Shown here one piece after another: positions 57,783 to 64,000 of a stretch of 64,000 bases of DNA. The DNA comes from Oscillibacter ruminantium GH1 (GTDB lineage Bacteria > Bacillota > Clostridia > Oscillospirales > Oscillospiraceae): the NCBI RefSeq assembly GCF_000307265.1, contig NZ_DF158900.1, positions 159,294 through 223,293 of the forward strand, given 5' to 3'. Every line of letters begins with the position of its first letter. The stretch's first letter is position 1. Both the position numbers and the translations under genes were made by a program. A model generated the notes under the pieces. The model was given only the letters and a program-made list of their open reading frames with translations. It searched no databases and was not told the origin of the DNA.

Positions 57783-58445
57783 ATGTATTACGTGTATTTG
57801 CTGCGCTGTGGGGATGGTTCCCTTTATGCCGGCATCACCACCGACCTGACCCGCCGCCTTGCGGAGCATCAAGGACAGGGTGGAAAGGGTGCAAAATATA
57901 CCATCGCTCACCGCGCTGTTCAAATGGAGGGCGCGTGGACGGCGGCAGATCGCTCCGCCGCATCCCGGCTGGAATATCGCATCAAGCATCTGAGCCGTGC
58001 GGAGAAGGAGCGTCTGCTTTTGGGACAGGCCCCGGACTGCTTAGACCTGACTGGCTATACGCGGCTTTCCATGAAATTGACGGGAGGAATTCGAGAGATG
58101 TTGTTTGTATGTTATCCAAAATGCTCCACTTGCGCAAAGGCAAAGGTGTTACTGGACGCGCGAGGGCTTTCCTACGATTCGAGGGACATTAAGGAGGAGC
58201 GGCCTACGGAGGCGGAGCTGCGGGCATGGCACGCTAAAAGCGGCTTGCCGCTAAAACGCTTTTTCAATACCAGCGGCCTTGTCTATAAGGCGCTAGGGCT
58301 TTCCGCAAAGCTGACGGACATGAGTGAGGACGAGCAGTTTGCCTTGCTGGCGACAGATGGAATGTTGGTGAAGCGTCCCATTCTCGTGGGAGATGAATTT
58401 GTATTGGTAGGCTTCCGCGAGAGCCAGTGGGAAGAGAAGCTGTGA
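57783..58445 (+). CDS. fusion of GIY-YIG nuclease domain and ArsC/Spx-like thioredoxin-fold domain
   Basis: 220 residues in one frame. Residues 1-~90 are a GIY-YIG domain of the YhbQ type ([30 protein letters not shown]; the GIY motif reads LYAGIT and the YIG motif YVYLL, with the catalytic Arg in RRLAEH). Residues ~106-220 are an arsenate-reductase-like domain with [19 protein letters not shown] (CxxC) and the KRPILV close typical of Spx/MgsR/ArsC. An internal ATG at 58098, with GGGAGG about 10 bases upstream, could give the 115-residue second domain alone. Usually these are separate small genes. Confidence 0.85.
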   Translation: MYYVYLLRCGDGSLYAGITTDLTRRLAEHQGQGGKGAKYTIAHRAVQMEGAWTAADRSAASRLEYRIKHLSRAEKERLLLGQAPDCLDLTGYTRLSMKLTGGIREMLFVCYPKCSTCAKAKVLLDARGLSYDSRDIKEERPTEAELRAWHAKSGLPLKRFFNTSGLVYKALGLSAKLTDMSEDEQFALLATDGMLVKRPILVGDEFVLVGFRESQWEEKL

Positions 58446-58491
58446 GTGCGGCTCACTGAAAATGCGGAACACCTATTTTCCAAAAAGAAAG

Positions 58492-58523
58492 AAATGGCCG
58501 CCCAACAGGGCGGCCATTTTTGT
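58492..58523. terminator. bidirectional terminator after the fusion gene
   Basis: Perfect 12-bp stem (58492-58503 with 58508-58519), AACA loop, T-run on the plus strand and a U-rich stretch on the minus strand. Confidence 0.85.
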
Positions 58524-58596
58524 TCAAAGACTGGGACGATAAACCACTCTTGCGAAGAACGGGGCGGCGAAACGCCGTTGGGCCTCTTGCGAACCT

Positions 58597-59433
58597 TCAG
58601 TCTTGATATACGCTTTTCAGCAGAGAAATTTCCCGTCCGTATCCGCTCACATCCTCCTGTGGTGTTTCCAGATAGAAGGGCAGGTTTCGAAGGCTGGGAT
58701 GATTGATGAGGGCCGTGAAGGCCGAAAGGCCAATGCTGCCCTCCCCTATTTTTTCATGGCGGTCCTTGTGGCTGGAAAACGGATTTTTGCTGTCGTTCAA
58801 GTGGATGGCCCGCAGACGGTCAAGGCCCACGGTCCGCTCAAAGGCATTCAGCACGCCGTCCAGATCGTTTACCAGATCATATCCGCCGTCGTAGACGTGG
58901 CAGGTGTCCAGACACACGCCCAAAAGCTCCGGGTGCTCCACGCGGTCAATAATGGACCGCAGTTCCTCAAAAGTGCGGCCCACCTCGCTGCCCTTGCCCG
59001 CCATCGTCTCAAGAAGTACCGTGGTGGATTGTCCGGGCCGCAGAACCGCGTTCAGCGCCTCCGCAATCAGAGCAACGCCCACGTCGAGCCCCTGCTTGAC
59101 ATGGCTGCCGGGATGGAAGTTATAGAGACTGCCGGGGAGGTGCTCCAGCCGCGCAAGATCGTCCGCCATGGTATTTAGGGCAAATTCCCGAAGTCCGGGA
59201 TCAGCGGCGCAGCAGTTCAGCGTATAAGGCGCGTGGGCCAGAATGGGGAACAGGCCGTGTTCTTCCGCAAAGGCGCGGTAAGCGGCGATATCCGCCTCGT
59301 TCAGCGGTTTTGCCGCTCCGCCCCGGGGGTTGCGGGTAAAGAACTGGAAGGTGTTGGCGCCGATTTCCACCGCCGTTTTCCCCATGGACAAAAAACCCTT
59401 GGAGGAGGAGAGATGACATCCAATTTTCAGCAT
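58597..59433 (-). CDS. nfo: deoxyribonuclease IV (AP endonuclease)
   Basis: 278 residues. [39 protein letters not shown] start, then [70 protein letters not shown]: the three zinc-ligand groups (His, Glu, Asp) of the family. Cleaves DNA at abasic sites. ATG 59433 with AAAGGAC 6 bases upstream. Follows the zinc-ribbon gene by 34 bases, same direction. Confidence 0.96.
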   Translation of the reverse strand: MLKIGCHLSSSKGFLSMGKTAVEIGANTFQFFTRNPRGGAAKPLNEADIAAYRAFAEEHGLFPILAHAPYTLNCCAADPGLREFALNTMADDLARLEHLPGSLYNFHPGSHVKQGLDVGVALIAEALNAVLRPGQSTTVLLETMAGKGSEVGRTFEELRSIIDRVEHPELLGVCLDTCHVYDGGYDLVNDLDGVLNAFERTVGLDRLRAIHLNDSKNPFSSHKDRHEKIGEGSIGLSAFTALINHPSLRNLPFYLETPQEDVSGYGREISLLKSVYQD

Positions 59434-59467
59434 GTGAGGTCCTTTCATCAGTGAATATTTGAGCAAC

Positions 59468-59923
59468 TCAGTCCCAGGGGTCCTTGTCGCCCCATATTTT
59501 TTTGAAGCGAAGCGGTTTCTTTTCCGACTTGACCGGTTTCGCAGGTTCGGGCGCTTCAGAAGCTGCGGAAATCGCTGTGTCATCTTCCGTGGGGCTGTCC
59601 AAATAGGCTTTGGGAAGGCCGCACAGCGGGCAGATTTCATCATTCCGGGGATGTTCCTTTTTGCAGCGGGGACAGGTGATGTGCGCGCTGTTCCCCGGTA
59701 CGTAATACGGATTTGTCGTTTTTGCGGGAACAGGTTCCGGGAGAACGCTGCTACAGTCATAAAACTCCACCTTGCGGCATTTCGGGCAGATATAGAGATC
59801 CAGCTCCGGGCCCTCGTCACAGAAGAACACGGAGCGGGGGTCGGTGGTAAAATCCTTGCGCATCCTAAAGACCATAGGCGTTCCACAGCGCAGGTAGTCC
59901 AAAGACCGCGCGTTTGCATCCAT
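59468..59923 (-). CDS. zinc-ribbon protein of unknown function
   Basis: 151 residues with three cysteine pairs: CPKC, CPRC and CPLCG, plus YLRCGTPM near the start. The first part (~1-60) forms a nucleic-acid- or protein-binding zinc finger like those in small Clostridia hypothetical proteins; the C-terminal ~45 residues are acidic/proline-rich and then basic ([16 protein letters not shown]). ATG 59923 follows GGAGGTTTTTT. Precedes nfo by 34 bases; a DNA-repair-linked role is only a possibility. Confidence 0.7.
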   Translation of the reverse strand: MDANARSLDYLRCGTPMVFRMRKDFTTDPRSVFFCDEGPELDLYICPKCRKVEFYDCSSVLPEPVPAKTTNPYYVPGNSAHITCPRCKKEHPRNDEICPLCGLPKAYLDSPTEDDTAISAASEAPEPAKPVKSEKKPLRFKKIWGDKDPWD

Positions 59924-60067
59924 AAAAAACCTCCTGATTTGCGTCAAATCCGCGCGGTACTCCGATTTAAAAATTTCGTGCGTTTATCGGAAAGGGAGGG
60001 CCGCAGCGATACAGGTTACGAGGATACTGTCATTATAGCACGCCTGCGGGTGACTGGCAAGGACACA

Positions 60068-60100
60068 AACGCGGCTCCGCCCATTCAGCAGAGCCGCGTT
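60068..60100 (-). terminator. probable terminator after mogA
   Basis: Perfect 10-bp stem (60068-60077 with 60091-60100), 13-base loop; U-run short on the minus strand. Confidence 0.55.
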
Positions 60101-60112
60101 GGCTTCGTTTAC

Positions 60113-60613
60113 TCAGTCCGTTAATTTGGCACAGTCCGCCGCTTCGCCGGAGAGCATTTGCAGCCCGTGGCCCAGCGTGGGAAGAACGGCCTCCAGATTC
60201 TCCTTGGCCGCCTTGGGGCTTCCCGGCAGGTTCACGATCAGAGTCCCACCTCGGATGCCCGCCGCCGCCCGGGACAGCATGGCCCGGGGCGTGATTGCAA
60301 GAGAGGCGGCCCGCATGGCCTCCGGGATGCCGGGCGTCATACGCTGACAGACGGAGCAGGTTGCTTCCGGCGTTACATCCCGGGGAGCAAAGCCGGTTCC
60401 GCCGGTGGTGAGGATCAGCTGCACCTCTCCTATGTCCGCCCATTCCCGCAGAAAACGGGCGATCTCCGCCTGCTCATCCGGGACGATGGCGGTACGCAAA
60501 ACTTCATAGCCCGCGTCTTGCAGCAGAGCGGAAATCAGAGGCCCGCCCTCGTCGGGGCGCTCTCCCCGGGAACTGCGATCACTGACGGTCAAAACCGCGG
60601 CTTTCCAATTCAT
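60113..60613 (-). CDS. mogA: molybdopterin adenylyltransferase (MogA/MoaB family)
   Basis: 166 residues. AVLTVSDRSSRGERPDEGGPLISALLQDAGYEV, LILTTGGTGFAPRDVTPEATCSV and LIVNLPGSPKAAKENLEAVLPTLGHGLQML are the MPT-binding family motifs (TTGGTG and the NLPGSPKA loop). It adenylylates molybdopterin before metal insertion. Placed beside mod genes. A gap of 109 bases separates it from modC. Confidence 0.94.
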   Translation of the reverse strand: MNWKAAVLTVSDRSSRGERPDEGGPLISALLQDAGYEVLRTAIVPDEQAEIARFLREWADIGEVQLILTTGGTGFAPRDVTPEATCSVCQRMTPGIPEAMRAASLAITPRAMLSRAAAGIRGGTLIVNLPGSPKAAKENLEAVLPTLGHGLQMLSGEAADCAKLTD

Positions 60614-60722
60614 TGAATCCTCCTGACCCGCGCCGAGTAAGCGGCGCGCAGCGTGTAAGTGTATTTAGGGCGACACAGCACAATACGCCTGCGGTATTTT
60701 GCAAAGATTTTGTAGTATCACC

Positions 60723-61769
60723 TCAAGATTTTTGCAGTAGCAAAATATCTTCGGGCCGGACGGCGACGGTGACAGTTTTTTCTCCATCATGAGCCCCCCA
60801 CGCGGCCTTGTCAAGCTCCATCCGCAGCAGCGGCGCGTCTATCGCCGAACCGGAGGGCAGCAGCAGGACGATGGAACTGAACACGTCGTCGATCACCTTC
60901 ACCACATTGCAGGAAAAGGAATTTACCTCATCCTTCGCGGCAAAGTGGACGTGGTGGGACCGGATGCCTGCCACGGTGGTCTTCGGCGGGACGGCACGGC
61001 GGCAGGAGAGCGTCAATCCCCATTCAGGTAGGAAAACATCCTCGTCCTTAGGGCTTGCGGCGGCAAAGTTCTTGCAGCCGGATAGCCGGGCGGCGGACTC
61101 CGTTCCCGGAGCAAGGAACAGCGCCTCGCGGGACTGAACTGGCTGCGTATGCCCGCCGTCCATCACACAGACCCGACGGCAGTTGCGCCAAGCCTCGCCC
61201 CGGTCGTGAGTGACCCACAGCACCGTGCCGGGAAAGGCGGCAAGGGTTTCCGAAAGCTCCAGCTCCAGCTGGTATTTCAGGTAGCTGTCCAATGCGGAAA
61301 ACGGCTCGTCCAGCAGGATTGCCTGGGGCTGCGAGGCGAAAATACGGGCCAGCGCCGCGCGCTGCTGCTGCCCCCCGGAAAGGGCGGCGGGCCGCTTGGC
61401 GGCCACGTCCTCCAGTCGGAACTGGCGCAGCTTTTCCGCCACGGCAGTCTCGCGTGATGTGCTGTCCCGAACGGCCACGGCGATATTTTGCGCCACCGTC
61501 ATGTTGGGGAAGAGAGCGTACTGCTGAAAGAGATACCCAACGTTTCGCTTTTGAGGAGGAAGATCAATTTTCCCAGCGCTGTCGAACAGCACTTGTCCAT
61601 CCAGCTCAATTCGGCCCTCGTCCGGGCGGAGAATGCCCGCGATGCACTTGAGTGTCACGGATTTGCCGCAGCCGGAGGCACCCAGAAGCGCCAGAGCCTC
61701 GTTTTCCGCAGAGAACTGGGATTCCAGCAGAAAAGAGCCCATGCGCTTGCGAATATCGACGTGAAGCAT
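60723..61769 (-). CDS. modC: molybdate ABC transporter ATP-binding protein
   Basis: 348 residues. Walker A LGASGCGKSVTLK, Q-loop FQQYALFP, signature ALSGGQQQRAALAR, Walker B AILLDEPFSALDS and the His loop WVTHDRGEA. The C-terminal ~110 residues (~225-348) hold a TOBE-like regulatory domain. ATG 61769 overlaps the modB stop by one base (TGATG). Energises molybdate import. Confidence 0.94.
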   Translation of the reverse strand: MLHVDIRKRMGSFLLESQFSAENEALALLGASGCGKSVTLKCIAGILRPDEGRIELDGQVLFDSAGKIDLPPQKRNVGYLFQQYALFPNMTVAQNIAVAVRDSTSRETAVAEKLRQFRLEDVAAKRPAALSGGQQQRAALARIFASQPQAILLDEPFSALDSYLKYQLELELSETLAAFPGTVLWVTHDRGEAWRNCRRVCVMDGGHTQPVQSREALFLAPGTESAARLSGCKNFAAASPKDEDVFLPEWGLTLSCRRAVPPKTTVAGIRSHHVHFAAKDEVNSFSCNVVKVIDDVFSSIVLLLPSGSAIDAPLLRMELDKAAWGAHDGEKTVTVAVRPEDILLLQKS

Positions 61770-62437
61770 CAGCGCCGCCCTCCTCTCTGCCGGGATTCCA
61801 GCAGATTTACCGCCAGCAGCACCACGGCGGAGATGGCCAGATTCACCAGCACCCATTGGGTGGCTCCCGCATCGTCCCCGGTGCGCCAGAGCTGATAAAC
61901 GGTGGTGGAGATGGTGGCGGTGCGTCCGGGTGTGTACCCGGCGATCATGGACGTGGCGCCGTATTCCCCCAGTGCACGGGCAAAGGCCAGCACGGTCCCC
62001 GCCAAGATTCCCTGCTTGCAATAGGGCATCCGCACACGCCAGAAAATATACGAATTGGAAAGGCCCAGCGTCCGTCCCGCGTCCGCCAGCGTCTCGTCAA
62101 AGGACTCAAAGGCGCCCCGGGCCGTGCGGTACATCAGGGGAAAGGCCACCACCACCGTGGCGAAAATGGCGCTCCACCAAGTCATGACCAGCTTCGTGTC
62201 GAAGTGGGCCAGAAACCAACCGCCAACCACGCGGTTTGGACCCAGCAGACGCAGCAGAAGATACCCGACCACCGTGGGCGGCAGAACCAGCGGCAGCGTC
62301 AGCACCACGTCCAGCACGCCCTTTACAAGGCGGGGCAGGCGGGCAATGTAATAAGCCGCCAAAAGCCCTAGAAAAAACACGGCAACCGTGGAGATGGCGG
62401 AGATACGCAGGGAGTTATAAAGGGGATACCAGTCCAT
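61769..62437 (-). CDS. modB: molybdate ABC transporter permease
   Basis: 222 residues with five to six membrane segments. The permease coupling motif is seen as EYGATSMIAGYTPGRTATISTTVYQLW and the preceding TARGAFESFDETLADAGRTLGLS (EAA-type loop). Forms the membrane channel with ModC. GGAGGTT precedes the ATG. A hairpin between it and modA may set the ratio of binding protein to permease. Confidence 0.94.
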   Translation of the reverse strand: MDWYPLYNSLRISAISTVAVFFLGLLAAYYIARLPRLVKGVLDVVLTLPLVLPPTVVGYLLLRLLGPNRVVGGWFLAHFDTKLVMTWWSAIFATVVVAFPLMYRTARGAFESFDETLADAGRTLGLSNSYIFWRVRMPYCKQGILAGTVLAFARALGEYGATSMIAGYTPGRTATISTTVYQLWRTGDDAGATQWVLVNLAISAVVLLAVNLLESRQRGGRR

Positions 62438-62461
62438 GGGGAACCTCCTGAATGATACTGA

Positions 62462-62490
62462 AAGGCCGGGCAGAACTTCTGCCCGGCTTT
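62462..62490 (-). other. intercistronic hairpin between modA and modB
   Basis: A stem of about 14 bp with one G-U pair centred at 62476, short U-run. It may act as partial terminator or stabilise the modA part of the mRNA. Confidence 0.5.
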
Positions 62491-62509
62491 CAGTTTACCA
62501 GATTTTAAA

Positions 62510-63388
62510 TTACTTCACAACCGTGAAACCCACGGATTCAAAAATCGCGGCGCTCTCAGCGGTGGTCAGATAATCGAGGAATGCCTTTGCCTCAGCGGGA
62601 TGCTGAGAACCGGACAGAACGGCGGCGGGGTAGATCACCTGACCGCACATCTCGGCGGTGGCGCTGTCCACCACGGTAAGACCGGCGGAGGCGGCGTCTG
62701 TGGCATAGATCACGCCGCAGTCCACAGTTCCCTCGCTGACCTGCGTGGTGACTTCCTTCACGTTGGAGCCGTAAGTCAGAACGCCGGCGGTGTTCAGTGC
62801 GTCTTCCTCAAGCCCGTAGAAAGAGAAAATCTTCTGGGTGTACTGGCCCACGGGCACGTCGCTGTTGCCCATCGCCAGCAGAATGTCGCCGCTCTTCAGG
62901 TGCTCGGCCAGCTGGTCAAAGCTCTCAATTCCCTTGGGATTGCCTTCGGGAACCACCAGCGTCACCTTGTTTTCCAGCAGGTTGATGCGGGTGGAGGCGT
63001 CGATCATATCCAGACCGTCGGGATTCTTGTCCGCATCGTCCTTCAAGGAACCGTCCAGCGCGTTCATCTGCTTCTGGGCGGCGGAGATGAAGAGATCGCA
63101 GTCCGCGCCTTCTTTGATCTGGGTCAGCAGGGTGCCGGAGGACTCATAGGTGGGGATCACGGTTACGTTGGGGGCTACGGTTTTATAGGCTTCGATGATC
63201 TGGTCGATGGTTTCCGTCATGGATGCGGCGGCAAAGACGATGATTTCCACCGGCTCGCCTGCGGGAGCGGAAGATGCCGAACCGGAGCCGGACGCGGAAC
63301 CGGAGGATGCTGCGGGAGCGGTCGCGCCGCAGGCGGCCAGAGCCAGAGACATGGCCAGAGCCAAGGTCAGTGCAAGTGCTTTTTTCAT
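62510..63388 (-). CDS. modA: molybdate-binding lipoprotein
   Basis: 292 residues. Lipoprotein signal peptide ending ALAACGA, then a Ser/Gly/Ala linker, then the binding domain EIIVFAAASMTETIDQIIEAYKTVAPNVTVIPTYESSGTLLTQIKEGADCDLFISA, the ModA core, and DVPVGQYTQKI. Captures molybdate (or tungstate) outside the membrane. ATG 63388 is preceded by GGAAG; the longer frame runs into the leader. First gene of modABC. Confidence 0.94.
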   Translation of the reverse strand: MKKALALTLALAMSLALAACGATAPAASSGSASGSGSASSAPAGEPVEIIVFAAASMTETIDQIIEAYKTVAPNVTVIPTYESSGTLLTQIKEGADCDLFISAAQKQMNALDGSLKDDADKNPDGLDMIDASTRINLLENKVTLVVPEGNPKGIESFDQLAEHLKSGDILLAMGNSDVPVGQYTQKIFSFYGLEEDALNTAGVLTYGSNVKEVTTQVSEGTVDCGVIYATDAASAGLTVVDSATAEMCGQVIYPAAVLSGSQHPAEAKAFLDYLTTAESAAIFESVGFTVVK

Positions 63389-63419
63389 GTGTACAAAACT
63401 TCCTTTCTTATGTTGGTGG

Positions 63420-63470
63420 CGCTCCAAATCAGAGCGTTTCCTATCTGAACTCCCGAGGGAGATTGCAGAC
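63420..63470 (-). promoter_or_regulatory. structured leader of modA
   Basis: On the minus strand GUCUG/CAGAU plus CUCCC/GGGAG form one two-part hairpin (63470-63443), and CGCUC/GAGCG a second (63436-63420), 32 bases before the modA start. No promoter with clear -35/-10 is seen. It might be a regulatory RNA, but I cannot match it with confidence to the Moco/tungsten riboswitch. Confidence 0.35.
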
Positions 63471-63506
63471 CGTGGTACTTTTTCGAGGTGAACGACTGGG
63501 GAAAAC

Positions 63507-63529
63507 TTCGCGCCCAAACAGGGCGCGAA
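63507..63529 (-). terminator. terminator after the MoeA-like gene
   Basis: Perfect 9-bp stem (63507-63515 with 63521-63529), 5-base loop, then GTTTTC on the minus strand; 6 bases after the stop at 63535. Confidence 0.7.
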
Positions 63530-63534
63530 ATTCC

Positions 63535-64000
63535 TTATTTTCCAAATGGACAGTCCGGCCAGTGGCAGGGTTTGCATCCAAGGCACAGACCGCCGTTGCC
63601 CAGCGCCACAATATCGCTCCGGGAGACGGGGACGCCCGCCGCCACCGGCGGCAGAACCAAATCAAACACCGTGGCTCCGGCAAACATGACACAGCCGGGC
63701 AGGCCCATCACGGGCGTGCCGTCTGAAAAATAGCCCAACAGGAACATGGCACCGGGCAGGACGGGCGCGCCGTAGGTTACGATTTCCGCCCCTGCGGCCT
63801 TGATGCCGCCGGGGGTGTTGTCGTCAGGATCCACGCTCATTCCACCGGTACACAGCACCAGATCCACGCCTTTGGCTCGCATCTGATTGATGGCGATGGC
63901 CACATTTTCCACCCCGTCGCCGGAGAAAATCTGCGCAACCGTTTCAATGCCCACAGCTTCCAGTTTCCGCTTTACCGCCGGGGTAAATTTGTCCTCGATC
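63535..64000 (-). CDS. molybdopterin-binding (MoeA/MocF-like) protein, partial, cut by the window end
   Basis: Only the C-terminal ~155 residues are visible; the frame is open to base 64000 and the true start lies outside. Seen: LVLCTGGMSVDPDDNTPGGIKAAGAEIV (TGGxSxDPDD loop of the MoCF fold), LLGYFSDGTPVMGLPGCVMFAGATVFDLVLPPVAAG, and a Cys-rich end GLCLGCKPCHWPDCPFGK with four cysteines that may bind metal. Such proteins in Clostridia handle molybdopterin in molybdoenzyme maturation. Its own terminator separates it from modA. Confidence 0.85.
   Translation of the reverse strand, partial: IEDKFTPAVKRKLEAVGIETVAQIFSGDGVENVAIAINQMRAKGVDLVLCTGGMSVDPDDNTPGGIKAAGAEIVTYGAPVLPGAMFLLGYFSDGTPVMGLPGCVMFAGATVFDLVLPPVAAGVPVSRSDIVALGNGGLCLGCKPCHWPDCPFGK

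Overview
The window is about 58% GC by eye, gene-dense, with strong Shine-Dalgarno sites and mostly ATG starts. It reads as a chromosomal segment of a Gram-positive-type Clostridia, most likely family Oscillospiraceae (Oscillibacter / Dysosmobacter / Lawsonibacter-like). This rests on the uninterrupted S10-spc-alpha ribosomal superoperon in Firmicutes order, a zinc-type S14, a class B sortase, BirA/BioY biotin control, lipid glycosyltransferases and many small Clostridia-typical families (DUF896, DUF4177, DUF4860, YlmH, XpaC). The genus is an inference. I found no rRNA, tRNA, CRISPR array, insertion sequence or prophage.

Layout. 0-3.3 kb: a small membrane protein, a SARP-type regulator with a decayed GGDEF domain, and a transglutaminase-like lipoprotein. 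3.3-8.2 kb: a compact type IV pilus/type II secretion-like cluster (GspF/PilC platform, four small membrane-anchored proteins, PilT ATPase) followed by a class B sortase. 8.2-10 kb: divergent bioY and birA with a clear BirA operator. 10-14.8 kb: split chromate transporter, DUF1294 protein, psuK-psuG pseudouridine salvage and a lipoprotein. 14.9-20 kb: ABC exporter, YlmH and small conserved genes, XpaC-like protein, HTH membrane regulator. 20-28.3 kb: a cation P-type ATPase behind a yybP-ykoY (Mn2+) riboswitch, radical SAM protein plus aminotransferase, a Cys/Thr-rich small protein, YgjP-like metalloprotease, IMP cyclohydrolase, exonuclease. 28.3-40.9 kb: two glycolipid-type glycosyltransferases with a TVP38/VTT membrane protein, TraX, ferredoxin, dapF, a dicarboxylate symporter, ogt, a diguanylate cyclase, an aminotransferase and a CBS-regulated Mn pyrophosphatase.

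41.2-57.7 kb is the ribosomal superoperon: a TTGACA-N17-TATTAT promoter, a roughly 290-nt structured leader holding an intrinsic terminator, 32 genes from rpsJ to rplQ including secY, adk, map, a KOW protein, infA, rpmJ and rpoA, then a strong terminator. S3 carries an unusual Gly/Phe/Asn/Arg repeat tail, and a long interrupted hairpin lies between rpsN and rpsH. 57.8-64 kb: a GIY-YIG/ArsC-like fusion, endonuclease IV, a zinc-ribbon protein, and a molybdenum block (mogA, modC, modB, modA and a partial MoeA-like gene cut by the window edge).

The observations most worth checking are the minimal pilus-like cluster, the S10 leader attenuator, the rpsN-rpsH RNA element, the S3 repeat tail, the GIY-YIG/ArsC fusion, the Mn2+ riboswitch that reassigns a generic calcium ATPase, and the BirA half-sites inside the birA promoter. 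All functions are assigned from sequence motifs and family knowledge; no database search was run.
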